Below are positions 6,211-12,692 of a stretch of 13,849 nt of DNA, one piece after another. The first letter of the stretch is position 1; the number at the start of each line of letters is the position of its first letter. The notes below the pieces were generated by a model. It was not told the origin of the DNA, searched no databases, and saw only the letters and a list, made by a program, of their open reading frames with translations. The DNA comes from Rugosibacter sp. (lineage in GTDB: Bacteria; Pseudomonadota; Gammaproteobacteria; Burkholderiales; Rhodocyclaceae), in NCBI GenBank assembly GCA_030652715.1, contig JAUSQB010000406.1, positions 1-13,849 on the forward strand. The letters run 5' to 3'. The translations under genes were made by a program, and so were the position numbers.

Positions 6211-8190
6211 TCAGGGAGCAACCGGACAGGCACCGACTTTGATAATACGGTCTTGATCCCCTGGTGCGGCGGGGGAGTGAGCTGCGAAGTAGTCCTTCAT
6301 GGCATCCAGATCGAGCGCGCCGCCCAGCGGGTTGATACCGGCGTTGAACACCGTGAAGTTGTCGCCGCCGGTGGCCAGGAAGGAGTTCATGGTCACGCGG
6401 TAGCCGGCAAATTTGTCGATAGGCACGCCATTGAGTTTCACGCTGCCATCACAGACGAACTTGCCGCCTTTCTGAGCTGCGAAGCTGGCGGGCGTGGTTT
6501 CGAAGGTGTGCTGGTAGGTGAAGCCATTCGACACTTGCAGGATACGGCCGAAAGGCTGGGAAAGACCCCACTGCTGCTCAAGCAAATCGTAGATTTGCTG
6601 ACCGGTCAGCGTCTTGGTCACCAGGGAGTTGCCGAACGGCTGTACGGTAAAGGCTTCGCCATAGGTCACCACGCCGTCGCCTTCGCCAGCGGCGCTGGAG
6701 ACGTAGGTGAAGTCGGCGCGGATGCCGCCTGGGTTCATGAAGGCGATGATTGCGCCACCCAGGTCTGCCGGGGCGGTAGCCTCCAGTTGTGCATCGGCGA
6801 TCACGTCGCCAAGGGCGGACTCCCCTGCACTATTGCTGCTGCGGGTAATGGCAGCGGTGATCAGACCAATGGCCTGATTGGCCAGAGGCGCGGCCAGCGC
6901 GTTGTAGTTGCTTACCAGTGTGGTTAACGCGGGCACTGCGGTCATGGCGGGGTTGCTGCGATCCACCAGGACGTTGTCAACAACAATGCTTGCCACCTCG
7001 CGCGTGTCGGTGTTAAGCGTCATGTCGATCTCGGTGACCATGCGGCCAATGCCGTTGGTGCTGGTGACCGGGATATTGCGGCCGACGCTGTTGGGCAAGC
7101 TGCACAGATAGGCCTGGTGGGTATGGCCGCTGATCACCAGATCCACCTCGTCATCCATGCGCTTGACGATATCCAGCAGGGCGCCAGAGATGCCGCTACA
7201 GTCATTGATGACGCTGGAAGTGGTATCCATTGCGCCCTCATGTACCACCACGACCACTGCCTCCGCACCCTGCTCCCTTAATTCGGGAATGAGCGCGTTG
7301 ACTGTCTCGGCCTCGTCCTTGAAGTCCAGCGTGCTGATGCCGCTGGGGGTGACGATGCTGGGCGTGGCTTTCAGGGTCATGCCGATGAAGGCCACCTTGT
7401 TGCCTTTGAAGTTCTTGATGGCGTAGGCCGGGAACAGGGTCTTGCCATCGGTTTTTTCCACCACGTTGGCAGCCAGGAACTTGAACCTGGCGCCCTCGAA
7501 CGGATAGGGCGTGCCCACCTGGTTGCCCTGGCAGGAATTGGCGTCAGTGGGATGGCAACCGCCGTTTTGCATGCGCAACAACTCGTCCCTGCCCTCGTCG
7601 AACTCGTGGTTGCCCACGGCGTTTAGCTCCAGGCCGAGGATATTCATGCCTTCGATGGTCGGCTCGTCATGAAATAGGGCGGAGATGAGCGGCGTGGCGC
7701 CAATCAGGTCACCGGCGGAAACCACTGCACTGTTGGGCGATTTGGCACGGATGGCGCCCACATACGCTGCCAGCATGTCGATGCCGCCCACCGGCTTGCC
7801 GGAGAAATTACCCGGGCTCAATAGCTGGCCATGAAAGTCATTGATGGCGGCGATCTTCACCGACAGGGTCTTGCCCACTGCGGACTGAGCAGCGGCCTGC
7901 ATCAGCCCGGAGCGCTCATGGGGGGTGATTTTTTCCGTTTTCTGCCATTCCATGGTAAGTCTGGCAACCGTGCTGACGAATTCGCCGTGATTGCCCCAGT
8001 TGGCGCCCTCGACGGCGGTATCAATGATACGGTCATTGATGCATATGCCGCCGATGTCCTTGTTGATAACACCCGAATCCATAGCACCGACAAAAACGTT
8101 GGGGCGATTATCCAGGCAGGCCGCCTGGACCTGGACAGTGGCGCAAGCGATCATCGTGGCCAGGGCAAGCGGTTTGAGTAGTGTTCGCAT
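6211..8190 (-). CDS. Exported bifunctional metallophosphatase / 5'-nucleotidase (UshA-like)
   Basis: This 659-residue exported protein should hydrolyse nucleotides or sugar nucleotides in the periplasm or at the surface. A signal peptide covers residues 1-24 (VQA|AC). Residues about 111-360 are a calcineurin-like metallophosphatase domain with metal ligands in NDFHGQ (Asp118, His120), AGDLIG (Asp161), GNHEFDEG (Asn194, His195), VVHEGA (His317) and SGHTHQ (His356, His358). The C-terminal 5'-nucleotidase domain (about 430-640) carries the NPGGIRADF substrate loop and QPFGNSLV. An extra segment at 25-110 precedes the phosphatase and includes GNHGEFVSTVARLTMEW; it is not part of UshA. There is no PEP-CTERM tail, so it is not an obvious XrtB substrate. 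The ATG at 8188-8190 has GAGG about 10 nt upstream. Its link to EPS synthesis is positional only. Confidence 0.93.
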   Translation of the reverse strand: MRTLLKPLALATMIACATVQVQAACLDNRPNVFVGAMDSGVINKDIGGICINDRIIDTAVEGANWGNHGEFVSTVARLTMEWQKTEKITPHERSGLMQAAAQSAVGKTLSVKIAAINDFHGQLLSPGNFSGKPVGGIDMLAAYVGAIRAKSPNSAVVSAGDLIGATPLISALFHDEPTIEGMNILGLELNAVGNHEFDEGRDELLRMQNGGCHPTDANSCQGNQVGTPYPFEGARFKFLAANVVEKTDGKTLFPAYAIKNFKGNKVAFIGMTLKATPSIVTPSGISTLDFKDEAETVNALIPELREQGAEAVVVVVHEGAMDTTSSVINDCSGISGALLDIVKRMDDEVDLVISGHTHQAYLCSLPNSVGRNIPVTSTNGIGRMVTEIDMTLNTDTREVASIVVDNVLVDRSNPAMTAVPALTTLVSNYNALAAPLANQAIGLITAAITRSSNSAGESALGDVIADAQLEATAPADLGGAIIAFMNPGGIRADFTYVSSAAGEGDGVVTYGEAFTVQPFGNSLVTKTLTGQQIYDLLEQQWGLSQPFGRILQVSNGFTYQHTFETTPASFAAQKGGKFVCDGSVKLNGVPIDKFAGYRVTMNSFLATGGDNFTVFNAGINPLGGALDLDAMKDYFAAHSPAAPGDQDRIIKVGACPVAP

Positions 8191-8388
8191 GAATAAATAT
8201 CCTCGTGTGTGTGAAATAAGCGGTTTGGATATTCTGGATTCTCCGCCATGTTCATGACGCCCGATTGATGGGATGACAACGCAGATATAGGCAATTCGGT
8301 CTATGGACTGCGTAAAAAAGCGGGGCGTTGCTTTGTCATCACTGCAGGAACTGCCCCCCCCACAAGACCAGAGAAGAACTGCGAACGA
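8191..8388. other. Intergenic region between PEP-CTERM gene and 5'-nucleotidase gene
   Basis: This 198-bp non-coding stretch carries the 5'-nucleotidase ribosome binding site at its left end. A run of eight C residues sits at 8354-8361, and a weak terminator candidate lies near 8314-8334. Promoter elements for the 5'-nucleotidase gene presumably lie here on the minus strand, but none stands out. Confidence 0.35.
8314..8334 (-). terminator. Possible weak intrinsic terminator
   Basis: On the minus strand, AAAGC and GCTTT can form a 5-bp stem around an 8-nt loop, and the right arm runs into a T6 tract. It lies 54 bp downstream of the PEP-CTERM gene ending at 8389. The stem is short, so the call is tentative. 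Confidence 0.3.
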
Positions 8389-9114
8389 TCAGGCCGCTTT
8401 GTCCTGCTTTCGGCGATGGACCGCAAAACCAAGCAGACAAAGACCGGTAGCCATCATGGCGTAGGTTGCGGGCTCGGGCACCGGCACGGGCGATATGGCC
8501 AGTGGTTTATTGATGAAACTTTCGCTGTAGCCTCCCACGAAGCTTTGCACATGGAGCCCAACACGTAACCAGTCGCCGCCAGCGGGCAAGGTCAATGCAA
8601 AAAGTACGTCGGCAAAGGTTTTGCCATCCTTGAGCAAAAAATCGATTGCCAACCACTCGCCAGTCACGTCACTATTCTGGACGCCATTCAGAGATACCGG
8701 AGGGTCGGAATCAGCCGAAAATCCTGCGGTAGTCAAGAAAGGAACAGCAATGTCATTTCCACCAGGCAGATTTTTTGGGTTCGCACCCTGCGAAAAGACT
8801 ACCCCATTATTGCTGACAGTAATTCTGTTGATCTTGTTGAATAGCGCTCCATCGGCGAAATAAACATCAGTCAAGCTGGAGACATTGGAATCGTTGGTAA
8901 ACAGAAACCGTACTGATTGCACGCCGATATCAAGCACGTCCGTCCGCAGATTCGCCATACCATCAGCGACAGCATTGCCAGTTGCATCATTGCCAGTGAT
9001 CCCCTGAAAGTACAGGACAGTCGGTGGTGGCGTCGTCGCATACGCAGGAACTGTCACCAGCAGGCCGATGCAAAAAGCGGCATCGGCCAGCAACTTGAAG
9101 AACCTCATATTCAT
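8389..9114 (-). CDS. PEP-CTERM sorting domain protein of unknown function
   Basis: This is a 241-residue secreted protein and probable XrtB substrate. A signal peptide ends at about residue 26 (AYA|TT). The body is a beta-rich, Asn/Gly/Asp-rich domain typical of surface PEP-CTERM proteins, with segments such as TDVYFADG, NLPGGND, FSADSDPP and LHVQSFVGGYSESF. The C-terminal sorting signal is VPEP (from residue 212), a hydrophobic helix, and a basic end HRRKQDK. No enzyme motif is visible. I chose the ATG at 9112-9114 because AAGGAG at 9125-9130 is 10 nt upstream. The reading frame is open up to 9207, but that part would be coded by a large hairpin. The gene lies 179 bp downstream of another PEP-CTERM gene on the same strand, with terminator-like hairpins between them. 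Confidence 0.88.
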   Translation of the reverse strand: MNMRFFKLLADAAFCIGLLVTVPAYATTPPPTVLYFQGITGNDATGNAVADGMANLRTDVLDIGVQSVRFLFTNDSNVSSLTDVYFADGALFNKINRITVSNNGVVFSQGANPKNLPGGNDIAVPFLTTAGFSADSDPPVSLNGVQNSDVTGEWLAIDFLLKDGKTFADVLFALTLPAGGDWLRVGLHVQSFVGGYSESFINKPLAISPVPVPEPATYAMMATGLCLLGFAVHRRKQDKAA

Positions 9115-9124
9115 GGTGCGTAAT

Positions 9125-9130
9125 CTCCTT
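9125..9130 (-). promoter_or_regulatory. Ribosome binding site of the 8389-9114 PEP-CTERM gene
   Basis: AAGGAG on the minus strand lies 10 nt before the ATG at 9112-9114. It decides the start in favour of this ATG over the longer open frame. It sits 16 nt after a very stable hairpin, which may influence its accessibility. Confidence 0.7.
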
Positions 9131-9146
9131 GTCAGGCGGTAAGGGC

Positions 9147-9206
9147 TGCATACTTTTCTGCATAGTCTGCCTTCTTCAGGAGGCAGACTATGCAGAAAAG
9201 TATGCA
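9147..9206. repeat. Perfect 26-bp-arm inverted repeat with 8-nt loop
   Basis: Arms at 9147-9172 and 9181-9206 are exact reverse complements with loop TCTTCAGG. Each arm contains a partial internal repeat (TGCATACTT and TGCATAGTC). The structure lies between two PEP-CTERM genes, in the presumed 5' leader of the gene starting at 9114 and downstream of the gene ending at 9294. No T-tract follows on the minus strand, so a simple terminator is unlikely. It could be a dispersed palindromic repeat, a small non-autonomous element, or a leader RNA structure. The palindrome itself is certain; its role is unknown. Confidence 0.9.
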
Positions 9207-9235
9207 CGGCACATGATGCGAACAGACTGTGCCGG

Positions 9236-9271
9236 ACGGAAAAGTGTCATGGGTAGAGAGTGCTACCCATG
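9236..9271 (-). terminator. Probable intrinsic terminator of the 9294-9854 PEP-CTERM gene
   Basis: A perfect 9-bp stem (arms 9248-9256 and 9263-9271, 6-nt loop) lies 22 bp after the stop codon at 9294. On the minus strand it is followed by ACACTTTTCC, a short T-run. Stem, position and T-run fit a rho-independent terminator, although the T-run is short. Confidence 0.55.
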
Positions 9272-9293
9272 CCTCCCCATTCATTTCCCTGAC

Positions 9294-9854
9294 TCAGGAA
9301 CGCATTGCGCGTCGCCGCCCCATCAGGCCGAGAAAAGCCAGACCGATGGCAAACAACGCCCATTGCTCAGGCTCTGGCACTGCGGTAACGGAGATCGCTT
9401 CGCTCGTCGTGTTGGCAATGGAGAAGATATAGTTGCCACCATAGCGACCGTCGACCACGCCGCTCACCTTGAAGTGGTAGTCGCCGACGCCGAGATTCGA
9501 AACGAAGTCCATCGGACTACCGCTCCAGGAACCGAGCGACACGCCTGGATTGGAGTCGTTGAAGAAGGAGACAGCAAAGTCGCTGATGTGCGTTGCAAAA
9601 CTCTTGCCACCCAGCAGGGCAACGTTGGATACCGCACTGGCGGCTACTAGCCGCTCAGAGGACAGGGTAAATTTATAAACATCGAGGAAGGACGACTCGG
9701 CAGGCAGCGCCACAAAGTTTACCGCATAAGGCCGCGCCGATAACTCACCCATGTCGTAGGTCGCTGCAGCCGCAGGTGCCGCGTGGAGCCCAAAGGCAAG
9801 CGTGGCTACAGCCAGCGTTCGGGTAAAGATAGAATGGAATTTGTACGATTTCAT
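9294..9854 (-). CDS. PEP-CTERM sorting domain protein, FxDxF-like
   Basis: This 186-residue secreted protein is a probable XrtB substrate. A signal peptide spans residues 1-30 (AAA|ATYD). The mature N-terminus has FLDVYKFTL at 56-64, matching the FxDx(F/Y)xFT pattern of a known group of small PEP-CTERM proteins. The body ends in a beta-sandwich-like part (GVGDYHFKVSGVVDGRYGGNY is typical). The sorting tail is VPEP at 159-162, a 16-residue hydrophobic helix, and GRRRAMR. No catalytic motif is visible. The ATG at 9852-9854 is supported by AAAGGAG at 9862-9868 with 7-nt spacing. A terminator-like hairpin follows, so it is probably transcribed alone. Function is unknown; a structural or matrix role is inferred from the family. 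Confidence 0.9.
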   Translation of the reverse strand: MKSYKFHSIFTRTLAVATLAFGLHAAPAAAATYDMGELSARPYAVNFVALPAESSFLDVYKFTLSSERLVAASAVSNVALLGGKSFATHISDFAVSFFNDSNPGVSLGSWSGSPMDFVSNLGVGDYHFKVSGVVDGRYGGNYIFSIANTTSEAISVTAVPEPEQWALFAIGLAFLGLMGRRRAMRS

Positions 9855-10270
9855 GGGATAGCTCCTTTAAAAAAGGTAAATCAGGTTAGACAACCACCGA
9901 ATGGGTCATAGGGGACGATGGAACCGCAGCAGACGATGGCACATTGATCGAGAAAACCCCTGCCAATTGCCGTTGCATTGATAAAGTAAAGATAAAATGA
10001 ATCATCCAGCACGTTTTGAATTCTTTGAACACCAAAAACAAGGACTAAGAGGACTAAGCGATAGCACTCTGCCGATTATTCACTTGCTATGTTGCAATTA
10101 TTACGACGCTTTAATGCCCAGGTATAGTCTGAAAGACCCATTCAAGCCAAGGCGCAGCAAACTCCGGCGGGACCAATATACAAATGTAGCGCCTAAAATA
10201 AGCCGAAAGGACTATAGGCTATTGCACGTAACATGTTAGTTATGCAACGAAATACCACTAGTATTGCCGG
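9855..10270. other. AT-rich intergenic region between divergent PEP-CTERM genes
   Basis: This 416-bp region separates the minus-strand PEP-CTERM gene (start 9854) from the plus-strand PEP-CTERM protease (start 10271), so it must hold both promoters. It is clearly more AT-rich than its flanks. It contains an 80-codon plus-strand open frame at 9997-10239 with no recognisable domain and no good ribosome binding site, which I do not accept as a gene. A TATAGT -10-like hexamer occurs near 10124-10129 with a poor -35. A TGGCAC (-24-like) element at 9937-9942 lacks a proper -12. Nothing else is identifiable. Confidence 0.4.
9862..9880 (-). promoter_or_regulatory. Ribosome binding site in a small U-rich stem
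   Basis: The Shine-Dalgarno AAAGGAG at 9862-9868 is immediately preceded by CCTTTTTT on the minus strand, so CCUUU can pair with AAAGG over a 3-nt loop. This fixes the start at 9854. The mini-stem is weak and would melt easily, so regulation by it is only a possibility. Confidence 0.45.
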
Positions 10271-11224
10271 ATGTCGCTGCCTTCCCTGATATTCTCGGCT
10301 CTGTTCGCCCTGTTCTCCGATCAGGCCCATGCGCTTATATCTGGCGCGAACCCCGATTCTCCTGCCGCCCACATCGACCCGAACACAGTCAATTCACCTT
10401 GGGCCGGTGTCGGTAGCCTGTCGATAACCAAAGCGAGAGGGACAGGCACGTTCACTGCGGCGCTGATCGCGCCGAACTACGTCTTGACCGCCGCCCATGT
10501 CGTCACCGGCGTCGCGCCCGGCGCGATCACTTTCAATCTGAACTCCGGGGGCAACCTGACACAGCAGATCGGCGCAACCGAGATTTTTATCCATCCAGGC
10601 TACCGGGGTTTCAATAGCCCTAACCTGAACGACGATCTTGCCATCGTCCGGCTCGCCAGACCGGCAATCCCTGACGTGCCAATCTATAGCTTGCTGCGCA
10701 ACGCGCTGCCAAGGGGCACCACCATGACCTTCGTCGGCTACGGCAGCAGCGGTAGCGGCAACACCGGTCCGACAATAGACTCCAGCCCTGCGATCAAACG
10801 CACGGGGCAGAACAACGCCGACCAGTTCACTCTCGACGATGATGGCAGCGGCAAGGCCGAGGTCTATTACTTTGACTTTGACGGCCCCACTAAGGCAAAC
10901 AACCTGATGGGCGGGCTTACCCTGGGCAATACCTTGGAAACAAGCGTCTCCGGCGGCGACTCGGGCAGCCCTGCCTTTATGCAAGACAGTAGTGGCATCT
11001 GGCGGCTGGCTGGCGTGAACACCTTCACTTTCACAAGCATGCAGGGGCAAACTGCCTCCACCTTCGGAACAGGCGGCGGCGGCATGCTCGTCTCTTCCTA
11101 CGCCGACTGGATTGATGGCATCATCGCCACGCCGGTGCCGGAGCCCAGCACCTATGCCTTGCTGCTGGTCGGCCTCGGACTTATCGGTTTTGCCGCATCC
11201 AGACCATTCGCCACAGCCGCTTGA
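10271..11224 (+). CDS. Trypsin-like serine protease with PEP-CTERM sorting tail
   Basis: This 317-residue secreted protease is predicted to be sorted by exosortase. A signal peptide covers about residues 1-21 (AHA|L), and the following ISGANP could serve as the buried new N-terminus as in IVGG of trypsins. The S1 triad is complete: His76 in LTAAHVV, Asp122 in NDDLAIVRL, Ser231 in GGDSGSP. The tail has VPEPSTYALL at 288-297, a hydrophobic helix, then a weak basic end with a single Arg (SRPFATAA). The ATG at 10271 is the only in-frame start after the upstream stop at 10259. It lacks a Shine-Dalgarno sequence, and the signal peptide has no Lys or Arg before its hydrophobic core, so the true start or an upstream sequence change deserves doubt. 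It is convergent with epsL. Confidence 0.9.
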   Translation: MSLPSLIFSALFALFSDQAHALISGANPDSPAAHIDPNTVNSPWAGVGSLSITKARGTGTFTAALIAPNYVLTAAHVVTGVAPGAITFNLNSGGNLTQQIGATEIFIHPGYRGFNSPNLNDDLAIVRLARPAIPDVPIYSLLRNALPRGTTMTFVGYGSSGSGNTGPTIDSSPAIKRTGQNNADQFTLDDDGSGKAEVYYFDFDGPTKANNLMGGLTLGNTLETSVSGGDSGSPAFMQDSSGIWRLAGVNTFTFTSMQGQTASTFGTGGGGMLVSSYADWIDGIIATPVPEPSTYALLLVGLGLIGFAASRPFATAA

Positions 11225-11321
11225 GCAGACCGGGCCATCGGCAAGAACTGTAAGCCCCACTTCACCCCTGATTCACACGCGCAGCGGCGCAGACGCGCAG
11301 GACTCCATGCCGGGACAGATG
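11225..11321. other. Short intergenic region between convergent protease and epsL genes
   Basis: No T-tailed hairpin is visible here, so no intrinsic terminator can be assigned to either gene. The hexamer GCGCAG occurs three times at exact 8-bp spacing (11279, 11287, 11295). This may be simple low-complexity sequence. Confidence 0.4.
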
Positions 11322-12533
11322 CTAAAAGCTGAACTGGGCGTTGGCGAAGGCAATATTGGCGCGATAGGGAAATCCCGCAAAATTCGATTCGCGTTGCTCA
11401 TGGCGCAAAGTCATGCTGAATTGCAGCCTCTCTGTCGGCACATAGCTGGCCGACAGAGAGGCTGTGCGCAGCCTGTCTTCGCGTTGCTCGATACCACTCA
11501 AGGCAGTAGCCGGATCGCCCTGATAGTTGCGCACTTGCTGTTCGAGCGTCGCCTGCACGGATGTTTTGGCCGTTGGCCTCCAGGTCGGGCCCAGGCTGAC
11601 ACCGCGCGTCACCACGTAGCTCGACAGGATGTCATCCTGTGCGCCGGTTTCGCGCCGCATCGTGATGTTGAACTGGGCCTTTGCGGAGATCAGCCAGTCC
11701 CACGCAAGGTGGCCCGTAACACCGGAGAAATCGCGTAGCGGCACCTGCTTGTGGCTACGCTGCGTTCTGGCAATGCGCGCAGCGAAGCTGCTTGCACCAG
11801 TCGGCTGCCAGCCCAGGCTGCCTTCGAGCTCATCCTGCCGGTAGCTGTTGTCGACCAGGCCAACTACAGTCACTTCCGGATTTGGATAGTTGCCGTTGGT
11901 GCGCCGCAGGCGCAGGGCGCCAGAATTTTTACTGCGCGCGAATTGCACGACAGCCTCCGTTCCGGTAGTCTCGTACTGGCTGGCTTCACGTAGCAACGAA
12001 CTGTCATCGCTGCGCCCACGGAAGGCGCTCGCCCCCAACGACCAGTCCGGGTGAAATCGATAATTGGCGCTGTAGGACAAGCGTTCAGAGGTATTGATAT
12101 TCTTCACCGAGCTGCGAAAATCGCCGAAATTGGTCAGCGCTTCGCTGCGCGTAAAAGCAATCTCGCCATACCAGCGATTACCCAGCACCCAGCTCCAGTT
12201 TCCCTTGATATTCGTGCCATTGTGGTCAAGACGACTGAAGCGAGCATAACGCGCACGACTGGCGTTAAGGCTGGCGCGCAAAGTCTGCCGCCCGACCAGC
12301 TTGTCTAAAGAAATACCAGCAGAAGTCGTAGCAACCGTGTCGCCCCGCGTACCGGTCAGCGCCTGTACGTCGACATCATCCGACAAGCGAAAAATATTGT
12401 CGTCGCGCATGACGCTCTGGCTGATTGAAAAATTGAAGGCATCTGCCGCATCTGCATGCACACCACCAGCCCACGCGGCACTGCATGTAGCGACGAACAG
12501 TGGCAACCAGCGAGAGCAGTCAATTCTTTGCAT
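11322..12533 (-). CDS. epsL: EpsL-type outer-membrane beta-barrel protein of exosortase/EPS loci
   Basis: This is a 403-residue outer-membrane protein. A signal peptide ends near residue 27 (VHA|DA). The mature protein starts with FNFSISQSVMRDDNIFRLSD, the hallmark N-terminus of EpsL proteins, and continues as alternating amphipathic strands rich in Tyr, Trp, Arg and Ser. It ends in FANAQFSF, with the terminal Phe recognised by the BAM machinery. The expected role is an outer-membrane porin-like partner for EPS export, by analogy with other barrels in EPS loci. It is transcribed divergently from epsB. The ATG at 12531-12533 has no strong ribosome binding site, and a 6-bp inverted repeat lies directly upstream. 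The stop is TAG. The coding sequence contains a perfect 16-bp-arm palindrome around the codons for SLSASYVPTERL. Confidence 0.88.
   Translation of the reverse strand: MQRIDCSRWLPLFVATCSAAWAGGVHADAADAFNFSISQSVMRDDNIFRLSDDVDVQALTGTRGDTVATTSAGISLDKLVGRQTLRASLNASRARYARFSRLDHNGTNIKGNWSWVLGNRWYGEIAFTRSEALTNFGDFRSSVKNINTSERLSYSANYRFHPDWSLGASAFRGRSDDSSLLREASQYETTGTEAVVQFARSKNSGALRLRRTNGNYPNPEVTVVGLVDNSYRQDELEGSLGWQPTGASSFAARIARTQRSHKQVPLRDFSGVTGHLAWDWLISAKAQFNITMRRETGAQDDILSSYVVTRGVSLGPTWRPTAKTSVQATLEQQVRNYQGDPATALSGIEQREDRLRTASLSASYVPTERLQFSMTLRHEQRESNFAGFPYRANIAFANAQFSF
11424..11464. repeat. Perfect 16-bp-arm inverted repeat inside epsL
   Basis: Arms at 11424-11439 (CAGCCTCTCTGTCGGC) and 11449-11464 are exact reverse complements with a 9-nt loop. 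The repeat lies in the last quarter of epsL, where it encodes part of two adjacent beta-strands. It should form a very stable GC-rich stem in the epsL mRNA. Confidence 0.9.
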
Positions 12534-12692
12534 GAATCCGGAATTTTAAGCGCCGGATGTGACCGTTTCCTTACACAAGCAGTTTAATTCGCAAGAAGCC
12601 ATGATCGAAAAAAAATCGTCATAAATCCCTCATGTTCCCACTGTAGAGTAGCTGGCTCACGGGCTTTCCGCATTATCAACTACCCATCTCGC
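12534..12692. promoter_or_regulatory. Divergent promoter region of epsL and epsB
   Basis: This 159-bp gap between the divergent starts must hold promoters for both genes. It contains an ATCCGG/CCGGAT inverted repeat at 12536-12541 and 12553-12558, just before the epsL start codon, and an A8 tract at 12608-12615. I find no convincing -35/-10 pair on either strand. The inverted repeat could be an operator or a stem that limits epsL translation; this is inferred from position only. Confidence 0.4.

Noticed and set aside
9207..9960. Sigma-54-like promoters before PEP-CTERM genes (TGGCAC at 9937; minus-strand GGCAC near 9226; minus-strand TTGGCAGG near 9965)
   Set aside because: Sigma-54 control of PEP-CTERM genes is known in related bacteria, but each candidate lacks a proper -12 TTGC at the right spacing.
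9997..10239. 80-codon plus-strand open frame before the PEP-CTERM protease
   Set aside because: It lies in AT-rich intergenic sequence, has no clear ribosome binding site, no recognisable domain, and an irregular Cys/His/Arg-rich composition without signal or membrane segments.
10225..10250. Possible integron attC-like site around GTAACATGTTAGTTATGC
   Set aside because: The core does not fit GTTRRRY, and no matching left-end core or stem is present.
10394..11260. 288-codon minus-strand open frame opposite the protease gene
   Set aside because: It is antisense to the protease, whose triad and PEP-CTERM tail are clear; the opposite frame has no domain.
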